Source of the DNA: Mangrovicoccus sp. HB161399
GTDB lineage: Bacteria; Pseudomonadota; Alphaproteobacteria; Rhodobacterales; Rhodobacteraceae
NCBI RefSeq assembly: GCF_013184745.1
Contig: NZ_JAATVU010000011.1
Span: 1-64,000 of the forward strand
Length of the DNA stretch: 64,000 bases
Direction: 5' to 3'
Of this stretch, positions 25,936 through 34,460 are shown piece by piece. The first letter of the stretch is position 1; every line of letters begins with the position of its first letter. The notes under the pieces were generated by a model. It searched no databases. It saw only the letters and a program-made list of their open reading frames with translations, and was not told the origin of the DNA. Position numbers and translations under genes: made by a program.

Positions 25936-26096
25936 CGGCCGGATTGCCGCGGCCCCCGGCCGTTCGGGGGAATTGCCGCCGCCGTTGCCGGGAGGTATTT
26001 CTCGGCGATGCGGAAGGTTTTCGAGAGTCGGACAGGGCTGCCAGGTATCGGCGGCAGTTGGGGCGTGCACAGCGGCGGCGCGGCCGGAGGACGGGC

Positions 26097-26774
26097 ATGA
26101 GCCGGTCCGCGCCGGTCTGGGCCGGTCTGCCGCTTTTCGAGGGCATTGTCCCGGAGCAGCTCGAGCGGCTGAACCTCCGCTGGACGGAAGCCGGCTTCGC
26201 GCCGGGGCAGATGGTCTTCGACCGCGAGGATCCGGGCCGCGATGTCTATTTCCTCCTGTCCGGTGCGCTGCTCGCCGTCTACTGGACCGAGGATGGCCGC
26301 GAGGTGGTCTATACCCGCATCGGGACTGGAGCGCTGATCGGCGAGCTGTCGGCCATCGACGGCGGCGCGCGGTCGCTGGCGATCTTCGCGCGGGCTCCGT
26401 CGCGCCTTCTGCAGCTTTCCGAGGCCTCCTTCCGGCTGCTGATCGACGAAGTGCCCGAGATCCGCAGCCGGGTGATGCGCGACCTGGTGGCGCGGATCCG
26501 CGACCTGACCCAGAAGGCGCACGAGCTTTCGACCTATTCGATCGAGCAAAGGCTCTGTGCCTATCTCATGCGCCTGTCTCTGCAGGCCGGCAGCCTGCAG
26601 CCGGGCGCGGTGATTTCCGATGCGCCGACGCATCTGGAGATCGCGGGCTCGATCGGCGCGAACCGCGAGATGGTCTCCCGCTCGATGAGCCGGCTGGCAA
26701 AGCGCGGCGCAATCCGGACTGCGCGCCGGAAGATCGAGATCCTCGACCCCGACATGCTGTCTGACGTGCTCTGA
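26097..26774 (+). CDS. Crp-family cyclic-nucleotide-type regulator
   Basis: A 225-residue Crp/Fnr protein. The cNMP-binding domain keeps the phosphate-cassette residues (GELSAIDGGARSLAIF: Glu, and Arg-Ser equivalent to E. coli CRP Arg82-Ser83), so it may bind cAMP or a relative. There are no N-terminal Fnr cysteines. The C-terminal HTH has ANREMVSRSMSRL, which preserves Arg-Glu-x3-Arg of CRP and predicts recognition of TGTGA-N6-TCACA. Such a site lies upstream of the preceding operon. The start follows GGAGG by 6 nt. Confidence 0.87.
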   Translation: MSRSAPVWAGLPLFEGIVPEQLERLNLRWTEAGFAPGQMVFDREDPGRDVYFLLSGALLAVYWTEDGREVVYTRIGTGALIGELSAIDGGARSLAIFARAPSRLLQLSEASFRLLIDEVPEIRSRVMRDLVARIRDLTQKAHELSTYSIEQRLCAYLMRLSLQAGSLQPGAVISDAPTHLEIAGSIGANREMVSRSMSRLAKRGAIRTARRKIEILDPDMLSDVL

Positions 26775-27585
26775 GCCGGACATCGCCGCTGCTGTCCGGC
26801 TGGCTTCCGGTCTGCGCTCGGGATGCCGGCTGGCCATGCTGCCGCTGGTCCGGTCCCCGGGGGCGGCTCGCCGGGCCCGCCGGTCGGCACGAACTCCCGG
26901 ATTGGCGCTGCCCGCGCATGACCTTGCCTTCGAAGCAGTGGCACCGCTGCATTGCTCACTTGGAAAATCGCGGCAGTCCGCTGTGCGCCGCGGTCACGTT
27001 TGCCGGGCGCTAGCGCGATCTCGTGCGCAGCATGCGGGGAGCGCTTCCGGCCCTTGCTCCGGGCGCGCCGGATGTCCAACGGCATCATCGTGGCGGGGAT
27101 GCCGTGCCGGAACCGCGGCGCGGCGGCGGGCAGGAGGCCGCTCCCGCCGCGCATCATCCGACGCAGCGTTTCCGCTCGTCCAAAATTTTCTTTGGTCACG
27201 GGGGCGGTACGGACGCTGACGAGGACTTCCCGTTTCCGCGGGTGCGGGCCCCCGCGGGGCGTTCAGTGCGCATTGCCGGTTCGGTCTGAGGCGCAAGCTG
27301 CGGCTCCGCAGGGGCGCCCGCGTCGGAGCGATGGAGGGTTTCCCGGACCGCGAAGCCGCAGATGGGCACAGCAATCTCCGGGATGACGGCAAAGTCGTCC
27401 TTCGTTGGGACCGAAAACTCGGAACTCGCCACGGCTACCTGGCCCGCGGAATGCGGTGGCAGTCGTGGCGGAGGTTCGAATTTCAGTTGCAGGGCGGTCG
27501 GGTCTGTGGCCGCCAGCCGGAACTCCCGGCGCAATCGCGCGAACCGGCCGGAGCCGGTTCGGCAGGGCGTGCGGACCGGAGGGCC
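26775..27585. other. Non-coding gap between crp-like gene and purF
   Basis: About 810 bp without a supportable gene. Several open frames exist on both strands, but all have Arg/Pro/Ala-rich shadow composition and no ribosome site. A perfect hairpin GAACCGGC-CGGA-GCCGGTTC at 27541-27560, just after the purF stop, may terminate purF. The rest may be decayed coding sequence. Confidence 0.5.
27541..27560 (-). terminator. Hairpin after purF
   Basis: A perfect 8-bp stem with a 4-nt loop lies 26 nt past the purF stop. No U-tract follows. Confidence 0.45.
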
Positions 27586-29112
27586 TTACTCGGCGGCCTT
27601 GAGTTCGAATCCGCGGTTGATCATGTCGACCGGCTTGACCGGGTATTCGCCGGAGAAGCAGGCATCGCAGTAGCGCGGCGCCGCTGGATCGCGGCCCTGG
27701 GACTCGCCCACAGCACGGTAGAGCCCGTCGAGCGAGATGAATTTCAGCGAATCGACGCCCAGGTAGTCGCACATCTCGTCCTCGGACATGCGCGCGGCCA
27801 GCAGCTTGTCGCGGTCTGGCGTGTCGACGCCGTAGAAGCAGGGCCAGGCCGTGGGCGGGGAGGCGATGCGGAAATGCACCTCGGCCGCGCCGGCATCGAG
27901 GATCATCTCCTTGATCTTGCGCGAGGTCGTGCCGCGGACAACGGAGTCGTCGACCAGGATGATCCGCTTGCCGCGCACCAGCGCGCGGTTGACGTTCAGC
28001 TTCAGCCGGACGCCCATGTTGCGGATCTGCTCGGTCGGCTCGATGAAGGTCCGGCCCATGTACTGGTTGCGGGTGATGCCGAGCGCGAAGGGAATGCCCG
28101 ACTCCGCCGAGAAGCCAACCGCTGCGGGGGTGCCGCTGTCGGGGACGGGGCAGACCAGGTCGGCCTCGACCGGGGCTTCGCGCGCCAGTTCCACGCCGAT
28201 CTGGCGGCGGGTCTCGTAGACCGAGCGGCCGCCGAGAATCGAATCGGGCCGGGAGAAGTAGACATGCTCGAAGATGCAGAACCGGCCGGGCACGCGGTTG
28301 AAGGGGAAGTAGCTCTGCACCCCGTCCTTCTCGGAGATGACGACCATCTCGCCGGGCTCGATCTCGCGGATGAACTCGGCGCCGATGATGTCGAGCGCGC
28401 AGGTCTCGGAGGACAGCACCCAGCCTTCGCCGAGGCGGCCGAGGACCAGCGGGCGCACACCCAGCGGATCGCGCACGCCGATCAGCTTGGTGCGGGTCAT
28501 CGCGACGACCGAGAAGGCGCCTTCGACGCGGCGCAGCGCGTCCTTCATGCGTTCCGGGATGTCCTTCTGCAGCGAGCGCGCCATCAGGTGGATGATGCAT
28601 TCGCTGTCCGAGGAGGACTGGAAGATCGAGCCGCGCTCGATCAGTTCGCGGCGCAGTTCCTCGGCATTGGTGATGTTGCCGTTATGGGCTATCGCCGCGC
28701 CGCCCATGGAGAATTCTCCGAAGAAGGGCTGCACGTCGCGGATCTGGGTGTTGCCCTTCGATCCGGCGGTGGAATAGCGCACATGGCCGATGGCGAGCGG
28801 CCCGGGCAGGCGCTTGATCACGTCCTGCGAGGTGAAGTTGTCGCGGATGTAGCCGAAGCGGCGGTCGGAGTTGAAGCCGATGCCGGGGGCATGGGTGACG
28901 ATGCCGCCGGCTTCCTGGCCGCGGTGCTGCAGCGCGTGCAGGCCGAGGGCGACGAAGCTGGAGGCATCCGCGGTGCCGATCACGCCGAAGACGCCGCATT
29001 CCTCGCGCAGCTTGTCATCGTCGAAGGGGTTGCTGAAGAAGACGGGCTCAGATTGGGTTTCTTCGCTGGGGAAACCGCAGTCGCTGCCGTGGGTCTCGGT
29101 CGCATCGCGCAT
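27586..29112 (-). CDS. purF: Amidophosphoribosyltransferase
   Basis: PurF (508 aa) makes 5-phosphoribosylamine, the first step of purine synthesis. The glutaminase domain begins at REECGVFGVIG, so the nucleophile Cys39 is exposed after removal of a 38-residue leader, longer than in B. subtilis. The PRPP loop ILVDDSVVRGTTSRK is near residue 360. C-terminal CDAC suggests the Fe-S (Bacillus-like) type. No better start is found between 29112 and the Cys. It follows cvpA, as in many bacteria. Confidence 0.95.
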   Translation of the reverse strand: MRDATETHGSDCGFPSEETQSEPVFFSNPFDDDKLREECGVFGVIGTADASSFVALGLHALQHRGQEAGGIVTHAPGIGFNSDRRFGYIRDNFTSQDVIKRLPGPLAIGHVRYSTAGSKGNTQIRDVQPFFGEFSMGGAAIAHNGNITNAEELRRELIERGSIFQSSSDSECIIHLMARSLQKDIPERMKDALRRVEGAFSVVAMTRTKLIGVRDPLGVRPLVLGRLGEGWVLSSETCALDIIGAEFIREIEPGEMVVISEKDGVQSYFPFNRVPGRFCIFEHVYFSRPDSILGGRSVYETRRQIGVELAREAPVEADLVCPVPDSGTPAAVGFSAESGIPFALGITRNQYMGRTFIEPTEQIRNMGVRLKLNVNRALVRGKRIILVDDSVVRGTTSRKIKEMILDAGAAEVHFRIASPPTAWPCFYGVDTPDRDKLLAARMSEDEMCDYLGVDSLKFISLDGLYRAVGESQGRDPAAPRYCDACFSGEYPVKPVDMINRGFELKAAE

Positions 29113-29159
29113 GGGCTAGGGGCTCCGAATCCGGATTTTGGGAGGTCGGGCTCCCATTA

Positions 29160-29177
29160 ACCCGAAACGTTCCGGGT
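29160..29177. promoter_or_regulatory. Imperfect palindrome upstream of purF
   Basis: ACCCGAAACGTTCCGGGT is nearly symmetric about a central ACGT and resembles LacI/PurR-type operators (GAAxCGxTTC core, one mismatch). It lies 48 bp before the purF start. Confidence 0.3.
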
Positions 29178-29257
29178 GTCACGAAAGGATCATAAACAAG
29201 GTGTCGCGCGCTAACAAACGTGATCGCTGCCGCGCGCCGCCTTGCCGCGGGCCCAAG

Positions 29258-29812
29258 TCAGAGGCCGCAGGTGCCCACCAGTGCCTCGTAGCGGGCGAGG
29301 ATCCAGCCCGGAACGTCGGTGGGGATGCTCGATTCCAGATCCTGCTCGACCGCGGCGAAGACCCGCGCGGTGCGGCTGTCGTCGATGATCGGGAAGGTCG
29401 AGGAGACCACGACGCGGTCATAGACCAGCAGCGCCACCGCCACGAGCAGGATGCCGCGCAGCGCGCCGAACAGGAAGCCCAGCCCCTGGTCGACGCCGCC
29501 GAGCGCCGAATTCTTCACCAGCGAGGCGAAGAGCGGGCTGAAGATCGACACCACGATCAGGCAGAGGCCGAACACGACGCAGAAGGCGGCGATGATCGAC
29601 AATTCGCAGCTGTCCTGCAGGAACTGGCCGACATAGGGGATTTCGCGGACCAGCGGTTCCACCTGGTGGGCGAAGAGATAGGCGACGACGGCCGCCGCGA
29701 CCCAGCCGAGGATCGCCAGCGATTCATGGACGATGCCGCGCGAATAGGCGAGGAGCGCAGAGAGCAGGATGACGATGGCCACCCCCGCATCCAACAGCGT
29801 AAACCCGTCCAT
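29258..29812 (-). CDS. cvpA: CvpA-family membrane protein
   Basis: A 184-residue inner-membrane protein with four segments: AGVAIVILLSALLAY, ILGWVAAAVVAYLF, SIIAAFCVVFGLCLIVVSIF and GFLFGALRGILLVAVALLV. The family motif GxxDxxLGxxFGxxRG is present as GGVDQGLGFLFGALRG. It is named for colicin V production and is often co-transcribed with purF, as here (145 nt apart). Its biochemical role is unsettled, with envelope integrity suggested in other bacteria. radA is 18 nt upstream. Confidence 0.93.
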   Translation of the reverse strand: MDGFTLLDAGVAIVILLSALLAYSRGIVHESLAILGWVAAAVVAYLFAHQVEPLVREIPYVGQFLQDSCELSIIAAFCVVFGLCLIVVSIFSPLFASLVKNSALGGVDQGLGFLFGALRGILLVAVALLVYDRVVVSSTFPIIDDSRTARVFAAVEQDLESSIPTDVPGWILARYEALVGTCGL

Positions 29813-29830
29813 GCACTCACTCCTTCGATG

Positions 29831-31195
29831 TCAGCCCGCGCCGAACTGCTCTCCGACGAAGGCGGGGAGGTCCGACACCTGAGAGACGCTCAGACCCGAG
29901 GTTTCGCTGAGCCGGCCGCCCGCAGGGGCCAGCGCGTTCCTGAAACCAAGTTTCGCCGCTTCTTTCAACCGGTTTTCCATCTGCGTGACAGGACGCAGCG
30001 CCCCGGAGAGGCTGATCTCGCCGAAGACGACGGTGCCTTCGGGCAGCGCCTGGTCCTCGCGCGCGGAGAGCAGCGCCGCCGCGACGGCCAGGTCGGCGGC
30101 CGGTTCGCTGATCTTCAGCCCGCCCGCGACGTTGAGATAGACGTCGAGACCCGCGAAGGAGAGGCCGCAGCGCGCCTCCAGGACGGCGAGGATCATCGCC
30201 AGCCGCCCCGAATCGAGTCCGACGGTGGAACGGCGCGCCTGTCCCGCGGGGGCGGGGGCAACGAGCGCCTGCAGCTCGCACAGCACCGGCCGCGTGCCCT
30301 CGATGCCGGCGAAGACGACCGAGCCCGGCGAGGGCTTGCCGCGGCCGTCGAGAAACAGCGCCGAAGGGTTCCTGACCTCGGCCAGCCCGCGCCCGGTCAT
30401 CTCGAAGACGCCGATCTCGTCGGCCGGGCCGAAGCGGTTCTTGACCGCGCGCAGGATGCGGAACTGGTGGCCGCGCTCGCCCTCGAAATAGAGCACCGTG
30501 TCGACCATGTGCTCGACCACGCGGGGGCCGGCGATCTGGCCCTCCTTGGTGACATGGCCGACGAGGATGACGGAGGTGCCGCGGGATTTCGCGAAGGTGG
30601 TCAGCTCATGCGCCGCGGCGCGCACCTGGGAGACGGAGCCGGGCGCGGAATCCACCGTGTCGAGCCACATGGTCTGGATCGAGTCGATGACGGCGAGGTC
30701 GGGCCTGGCCTCTTCCAGCGTGGTGAGGATGTCGCGCAGGTTGGTCTCGGCGGCGAGCCGGACATCGGCCTTGCCGAGGCCGAGCCGCTGGGCGCGCATG
30801 CGCACCTGGGCGGAGGCTTCCTCGCCCGAGACATAGACGACCTTCAGCCCGGAATGGGCGAAGGCTGCCGCCGCCTGCAGGAGCAGGGTGGACTTGCCGA
30901 TGCCCGGATCGCCGCCGACGAGGATGGCCGAGGCCGGGACCAGCCCGCCGCCGAGCACGCGGTCAAGCTCGTCGACGCGGGTCTCGCTGCGCGGCGGCGG
31001 GGCCTCTTCGGTGGCGAGGTCGAGAAGCGGCACGGTCTTGCCGCGCAGCGCGCCCAGCGACTTGCCGGGGCCGGCGGCGAGGGGGCGTTCCTCGATGACG
31101 GTGTCCCAGGCGCCGCAGGCATCGCAGCGGCCCTGCCACTTGGCATGGGCGGCACCGCAGGACGAACAGACGAAGGGGCGGGGTTTCGGAGCCAT
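29831..31195 (-). CDS. radA: DNA repair protein RadA/Sms
   Basis: RadA (454 aa) is a RecA-like helicase that drives branch migration in recombination. The N-terminal C4 zinc finger is CSSCGAAHAKWQGRCDACG (residues 15-33), Walker A is GGDPGIGKSTLL, the RadA-specific motif is KNRFG, and a C-terminal Lon-like domain follows. Complete. Transcribed ahead of cvpA and purF. Confidence 0.96.
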   Translation of the reverse strand: MAPKPRPFVCSSCGAAHAKWQGRCDACGAWDTVIEERPLAAGPGKSLGALRGKTVPLLDLATEEAPPPRSETRVDELDRVLGGGLVPASAILVGGDPGIGKSTLLLQAAAAFAHSGLKVVYVSGEEASAQVRMRAQRLGLGKADVRLAAETNLRDILTTLEEARPDLAVIDSIQTMWLDTVDSAPGSVSQVRAAAHELTTFAKSRGTSVILVGHVTKEGQIAGPRVVEHMVDTVLYFEGERGHQFRILRAVKNRFGPADEIGVFEMTGRGLAEVRNPSALFLDGRGKPSPGSVVFAGIEGTRPVLCELQALVAPAPAGQARRSTVGLDSGRLAMILAVLEARCGLSFAGLDVYLNVAGGLKISEPAADLAVAAALLSAREDQALPEGTVVFGEISLSGALRPVTQMENRLKEAAKLGFRNALAPAGGRLSETSGLSVSQVSDLPAFVGEQFGAG

Positions 31196-31243
31196 GTCCG
31201 CTGGTTGCCCGAAGCCGGGGCCGGGGGCAAGGGGGCTGCGGCG

Positions 31244-31755
31244 CTAGCCGCATTCCGCCGCGCGGCGCAGCCGGTCGAGCCTCTGCTGATCCGGATGAGG
31301 CGCCGCAGCCAGGCGGCCACGACGAGGAGGGCGGCGAAGCCGAGGGCCGCGGCCGCCCAGCCGAGATCCCGCGAGCCGGCAATGATGCAGGCCAGCCCCA
31401 GATTCAGCGCGGTGGAGCGCAGCAGCCGCTGGTCGAAATCCGAGCCCATGACCGCCGCGAAGGCCTCGCCGTGGCGGAGCCGCAATGCACTGTCATCCTT
31501 GCCCGGAAACCCGTTGAACACCCAGTCGAGCGGCGTCTGCAGCGTGGCGGTGATCCCGTCGATGGCGGCGCCGGCCGAATAGCACGCGCCGATCAGCAGA
31601 ACCGTCAAGGGGGCGGCAAACGCTTCGATCCGCGCGGTTTCGCCGGGATGTTCCTGCCAGAGCCGCAGGAGCGCGTCCTGCTGCCAGAAGGCGATCACCA
31701 TCGCGAACTGGAAGCCGATGATCAGGAGTTCGACCCTGAGGGCGGATGTCGTCAT
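31244..31755 (-). pseudogene. Small membrane protein with probable one-base deletion
   Basis: From MTTSALRVELLIIGFQFAM (31755) the frame gives a hydrophobic N-terminus, a second membrane segment (LTVLLIGACYSAGAAIDGI) and a third (LGWAAAALGFAALLVVAAWL). Then it runs on without a stop far into radA, which is implausible. Restoring one C in the run at about 31299 (CGCCTC to CGCCCTC) would give PHPDQQRLDRLRRAAECG and a stop at 31244, 48 nt before radA. So the real product is probably about 170 residues. Family not recognised. The gene could be intact if the missing base is a sequencing error. Confidence 0.55.
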
Positions 31756-31851
31756 GCTGCGCCTCGTGCCTCGCGGATGCTTTCCTGCGCAGGGTCGGTC
31801 CTGGGGCGGCAAGCGGCAAGGCGGGGAAACCGGACCGGGTGCCGGCGCCGC

Positions 31852-32280
31852 TCAGGCCCTGCGCCAGCTGAGGGCCAGGGAGGTCAGCACGCAGGCGGCG
31901 AAGAGCCAGAGGCCCCAGGCGGTCTCGACATGGCCGATGCCCGTGCCCTTGGCGACGACCACATAGAGCGCGATCAGGAAGATGTCGGCCATTGCCAGCC
32001 GGGCCATGACCGCCACCACCGGCTTTGCCCGGCGGGTCAGCCAGCCGCGCGCCATCGCCTCGGAGGCGAGGATCTTCGCGTAGGGCGCCACCAGCGCGAA
32101 AAGCGCGACGAGGGCGGCCAGCGCCCGGTCGGTCTGCCAGAGGCTGGCGATGCCGGACAGGATGCTGATCTCGCCCAGCCCGAAGAAGGGCAGCAGCCCG
32201 GCGCGCAGGAGCGGCGCCGCCCAGGCGACCGGAAAGGCGATCAGCAGGGCGAGGTTCAGCCAGCGCGCGAGGCGGGACAT
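31852..32280 (-). CDS. PqiA-like membrane protein
   Basis: A 142-residue protein with four membrane segments, resembling one half of paraquat-inducible protein A (motif FGLGEISILSGI and the MADIFLIALYVVVAKG helix). Full PqiA has two such halves and zinc-ribbon cysteines; this is the short, single-unit form without the ribbon. It lies 5 nt from mlaF, so it is probably the third gene of an mlaEF-pqiA transcript and linked to envelope lipid transport. Confidence 0.8.
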   Translation of the reverse strand: MSRLARWLNLALLIAFPVAWAAPLLRAGLLPFFGLGEISILSGIASLWQTDRALAALVALFALVAPYAKILASEAMARGWLTRRAKPVVAVMARLAMADIFLIALYVVVAKGTGIGHVETAWGLWLFAACVLTSLALSWRRA

Positions 32281-32285
32281 CTGCC

Positions 32286-33032
32286 TCAGCGCACCGCCTC
32301 GATCGGGCCTTCGGCGGAGCCGGAGACGAACTGGTGGACATAGGGGTCGCCGCAGGTATCCAGCTCGGAGACCGGGCCGGTCCAGCGGATCTTGCCGCCA
32401 TGGAGCATCGCCACCTTGTCGGCGATCGCGCGCACCGAGGTCATGTCATGGGTGATGGTCATGGCCGTCGCGCCCATTTCCACCACGATCTCGCGGATCA
32501 GGTCGTTGATCACCCCGGACATGATCGGGTCCAGGCCGGTGGTGGGCTCGTCGAAGAAGATGATCTCGGGCTCGGCGGCGATGGCGCGGGCCAGCCCGAC
32601 GCGCTTCTGCATGCCGCCCGACAGCTCGGCCGGGTACTGGTCGGCGACATCCGGGGTCAGGCCGACGCGGCGCAGCTTCTCGATGGCGATCTCTCGCGCC
32701 TCCTTCTTCGGGCGCTTGAGCTTGCCGCGCAGCAGCCGGAAGGCGACGTTTTCCCAGACATGCAGGCTGTCGAACAGCGCGCCGCCCTGGAACAGCATGC
32801 CGAAGCGGGACAGGAATTCCTCGCGGTCCTGCTTCTCGACGTCCTTGCCGTCGACCAGGATCTTGCCCTTGTCCGGATGCACCAGCCCGAGGATGCATTT
32901 CAGCGTCACCGACTTGCCCGTGCCCGAGCCGCCGATGATCACCATGCTCTCGCCCTTCGGGATCGACAGGTTGACGCCTCGGAGGATTTCTTTCGGCCCG
33001 AAGGCCTTGTGGATGTCCTGGATCTCGATCAT
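32286..33032 (-). CDS. mlaF: Phospholipid/toluene-tolerance ABC transporter ATPase MlaF
   Basis: A 248-residue ATPase with Walker A GGSGTGKSVTLKC, signature LSGGMQKRVGLARA, Walker B IIFFDEPTTGLDP and H-loop TITHDM. The GGMQKR form of the signature is typical of Mla/Ttg2A ATPases. Overlaps mlaE by 4 nt. In the known system MlaF works with MlaE, MlaD and MlaB; no MCE-domain mlaD gene follows here, so its partner must be elsewhere. Confidence 0.9.
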   Translation of the reverse strand: MIEIQDIHKAFGPKEILRGVNLSIPKGESMVIIGGSGTGKSVTLKCILGLVHPDKGKILVDGKDVEKQDREEFLSRFGMLFQGGALFDSLHVWENVAFRLLRGKLKRPKKEAREIAIEKLRRVGLTPDVADQYPAELSGGMQKRVGLARAIAAEPEIIFFDEPTTGLDPIMSGVINDLIREIVVEMGATAMTITHDMTSVRAIADKVAMLHGGKIRWTGPVSELDTCGDPYVHQFVSGSAEGPIEAVR

Positions 33033-33811
33033 GCGGAGAAGAACACCTCGGTCAGCAGATAGTTGGACGCCAGGATCAGCACCGATGCGGCGACCACGGC
33101 GGTTTTCGTGGCCTTGCCGACGCCTTGCGCGCCGCGGCCCGACTGCATCCCCTGGTAGCAGCCCATCAGCGCGATCAGGAAGCCGAACACCGCGCCCTTC
33201 ACCAGCCCCGAGAACACGTCGTCGAAGCTGAGGATGTTGACGGTGTTGGTGATGTAGGTCGCGGCGTTGAAGCCCAGCCGCTGGGTGGCAACCAGATAGC
33301 CGCCCATGATGCCGATCACGTCGCCGACCGCGACGAGGGCGGGCATCGACAGGGTCGCGGCCAGAACGCGCGGCGCGGTCAGGTATTTCATCGGGTTGGT
33401 GGACAGCGTGACCAGCGCATCGATCTGCTCGGTCACCTTCATCGTGCCGATCTCCGCGGCCACCGAGGAGGCGACGCGCGCCGCGACCATCAGCCCGCCG
33501 AGCACCGGACCGAGTTCGCGCACCATGCCGATGGCGACGATCTGCGGCACCACCGCCTCGGCCGAGAACCGCGCCGAGCCGTCATAGATCTGCAGCGCCA
33601 GCGCCGCGCCGGTAAAGATCGCGGTCATGCCCACGACCGGCAGGCTGAGCCAGCCGATGGTCAGCAGCGCATGCCAGATCTCGCGCGGATACCATGGCGG
33701 CGTGAAGATGTGGCGCACCGTTCCGGCGGCGAAGATCGACAGCCGGCCGACCCAGGCAAGCGCGGAGAGGACGTTGCGTCCCAGAGCGGCGATCGGCGAG
33801 AGCAGTCCCAT
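33029..33811 (-). CDS. mlaE: MlaE-family phospholipid transporter permease
   Basis: A 260-residue DUF140 permease with an amphipathic N-terminus and five or six membrane helices. The core VRELGPVLGGLMVAARVASS, then GTMKVTEQIDALVTLSTNP, is the hallmark of the family. The start MGLLSPIAALG is chosen over longer in-frame options because it gives the normal MlaE N-terminus. Mediates lipid movement between the two membranes with MlaF. Confidence 0.92.
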   Translation of the reverse strand: MGLLSPIAALGRNVLSALAWVGRLSIFAAGTVRHIFTPPWYPREIWHALLTIGWLSLPVVGMTAIFTGAALALQIYDGSARFSAEAVVPQIVAIGMVRELGPVLGGLMVAARVASSVAAEIGTMKVTEQIDALVTLSTNPMKYLTAPRVLAATLSMPALVAVGDVIGIMGGYLVATQRLGFNAATYITNTVNILSFDDVFSGLVKGAVFGFLIALMGCYQGMQSGRGAQGVGKATKTAVVAASVLILASNYLLTEVFFSA

Positions 33812-33969
33812 GGCACCCCTTAACGTTGTCACGGGCACTCTGGCCCTGCAGGCCGCCCGACCAGAGACCTGCCGCAAAATGCCGTGTGCCGCAAGGGGCC
33901 GCGGGGACACAGGCTTGCGACCGCGGCAAAGCGCGGGACGGCAGCGGCCATTTCGGGTATCCCGGAAAT

Positions 33970-34341
33970 ATGGACAAGAATCGCACCCTCGCCGCACTTT
34001 CCGCCCTCGGGCACGAAACCCGGCTCGATGTCTTCCGGCTTCTGGTGCAGACCGGCGAGGCGGGCCTGGCGGCCGGCGAGATCGGAACGCGGCTCGGCGT
34101 GCGGGCGAACACGCTCTCGGCCAATCTCTGGGTGCTGTCCCAGGCGGGCATGATCTTCTCGCGCCGCGAAGGCAGGTCGATCCGCTATTTCGCCGACATG
34201 GAAGGGATGCGCGGGCTGCTGGGCTTCCTGATGGAGGATTGCTGCGGCGGCAATCCCGGCGCCTGTCGGCCGGCGCTCGACGACATCTTCGCCGATTGCG
34301 CGGCGGCGTCCTGCTGCGGCGGCAGCGCGGGCACCTGCTAG
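33970..34341 (+). CDS. ArsR-family metalloregulator with cysteine-rich tail
   Basis: A 123-residue ArsR/SmtB repressor. The winged helix contains IGTRLGVRANTLSANLWVLS. The C-terminal third holds seven cysteines (91, 92, 99, 110, 115, 116, 123) including two CCGG motifs, a likely arsenite- or soft-metal-binding tail. The start at 33970 matches the family N-terminus. It is single: no arsenite pump, reductase or methylase lies nearby, so its target is not evident. Confidence 0.85.
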   Translation: MDKNRTLAALSALGHETRLDVFRLLVQTGEAGLAAGEIGTRLGVRANTLSANLWVLSQAGMIFSRREGRSIRYFADMEGMRGLLGFLMEDCCGGNPGACRPALDDIFADCAAASCCGGSAGTC

Positions 34342-34460
34342 CCCGCTGCGGCGCGTAGCATTGCTGCACCGCCCGGCAGGGCCCATCGGCGCTCCTGTGG
34401 TTCCCCGGAACCGCATGTGTTAATATTGCGCCCCAGAAAGCATCCGGAACGGACAGGACG

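Noticed and set aside
27196-27534. A 112-codon minus-strand frame after purF.
   Set aside because: TTG start, no ribosome site and no family; not enough to call a gene.
29138-31582. An 814-codon plus-strand open frame.
   Set aside because: Antisense to cvpA and radA, which have clear motifs; composition is that of a shadow.
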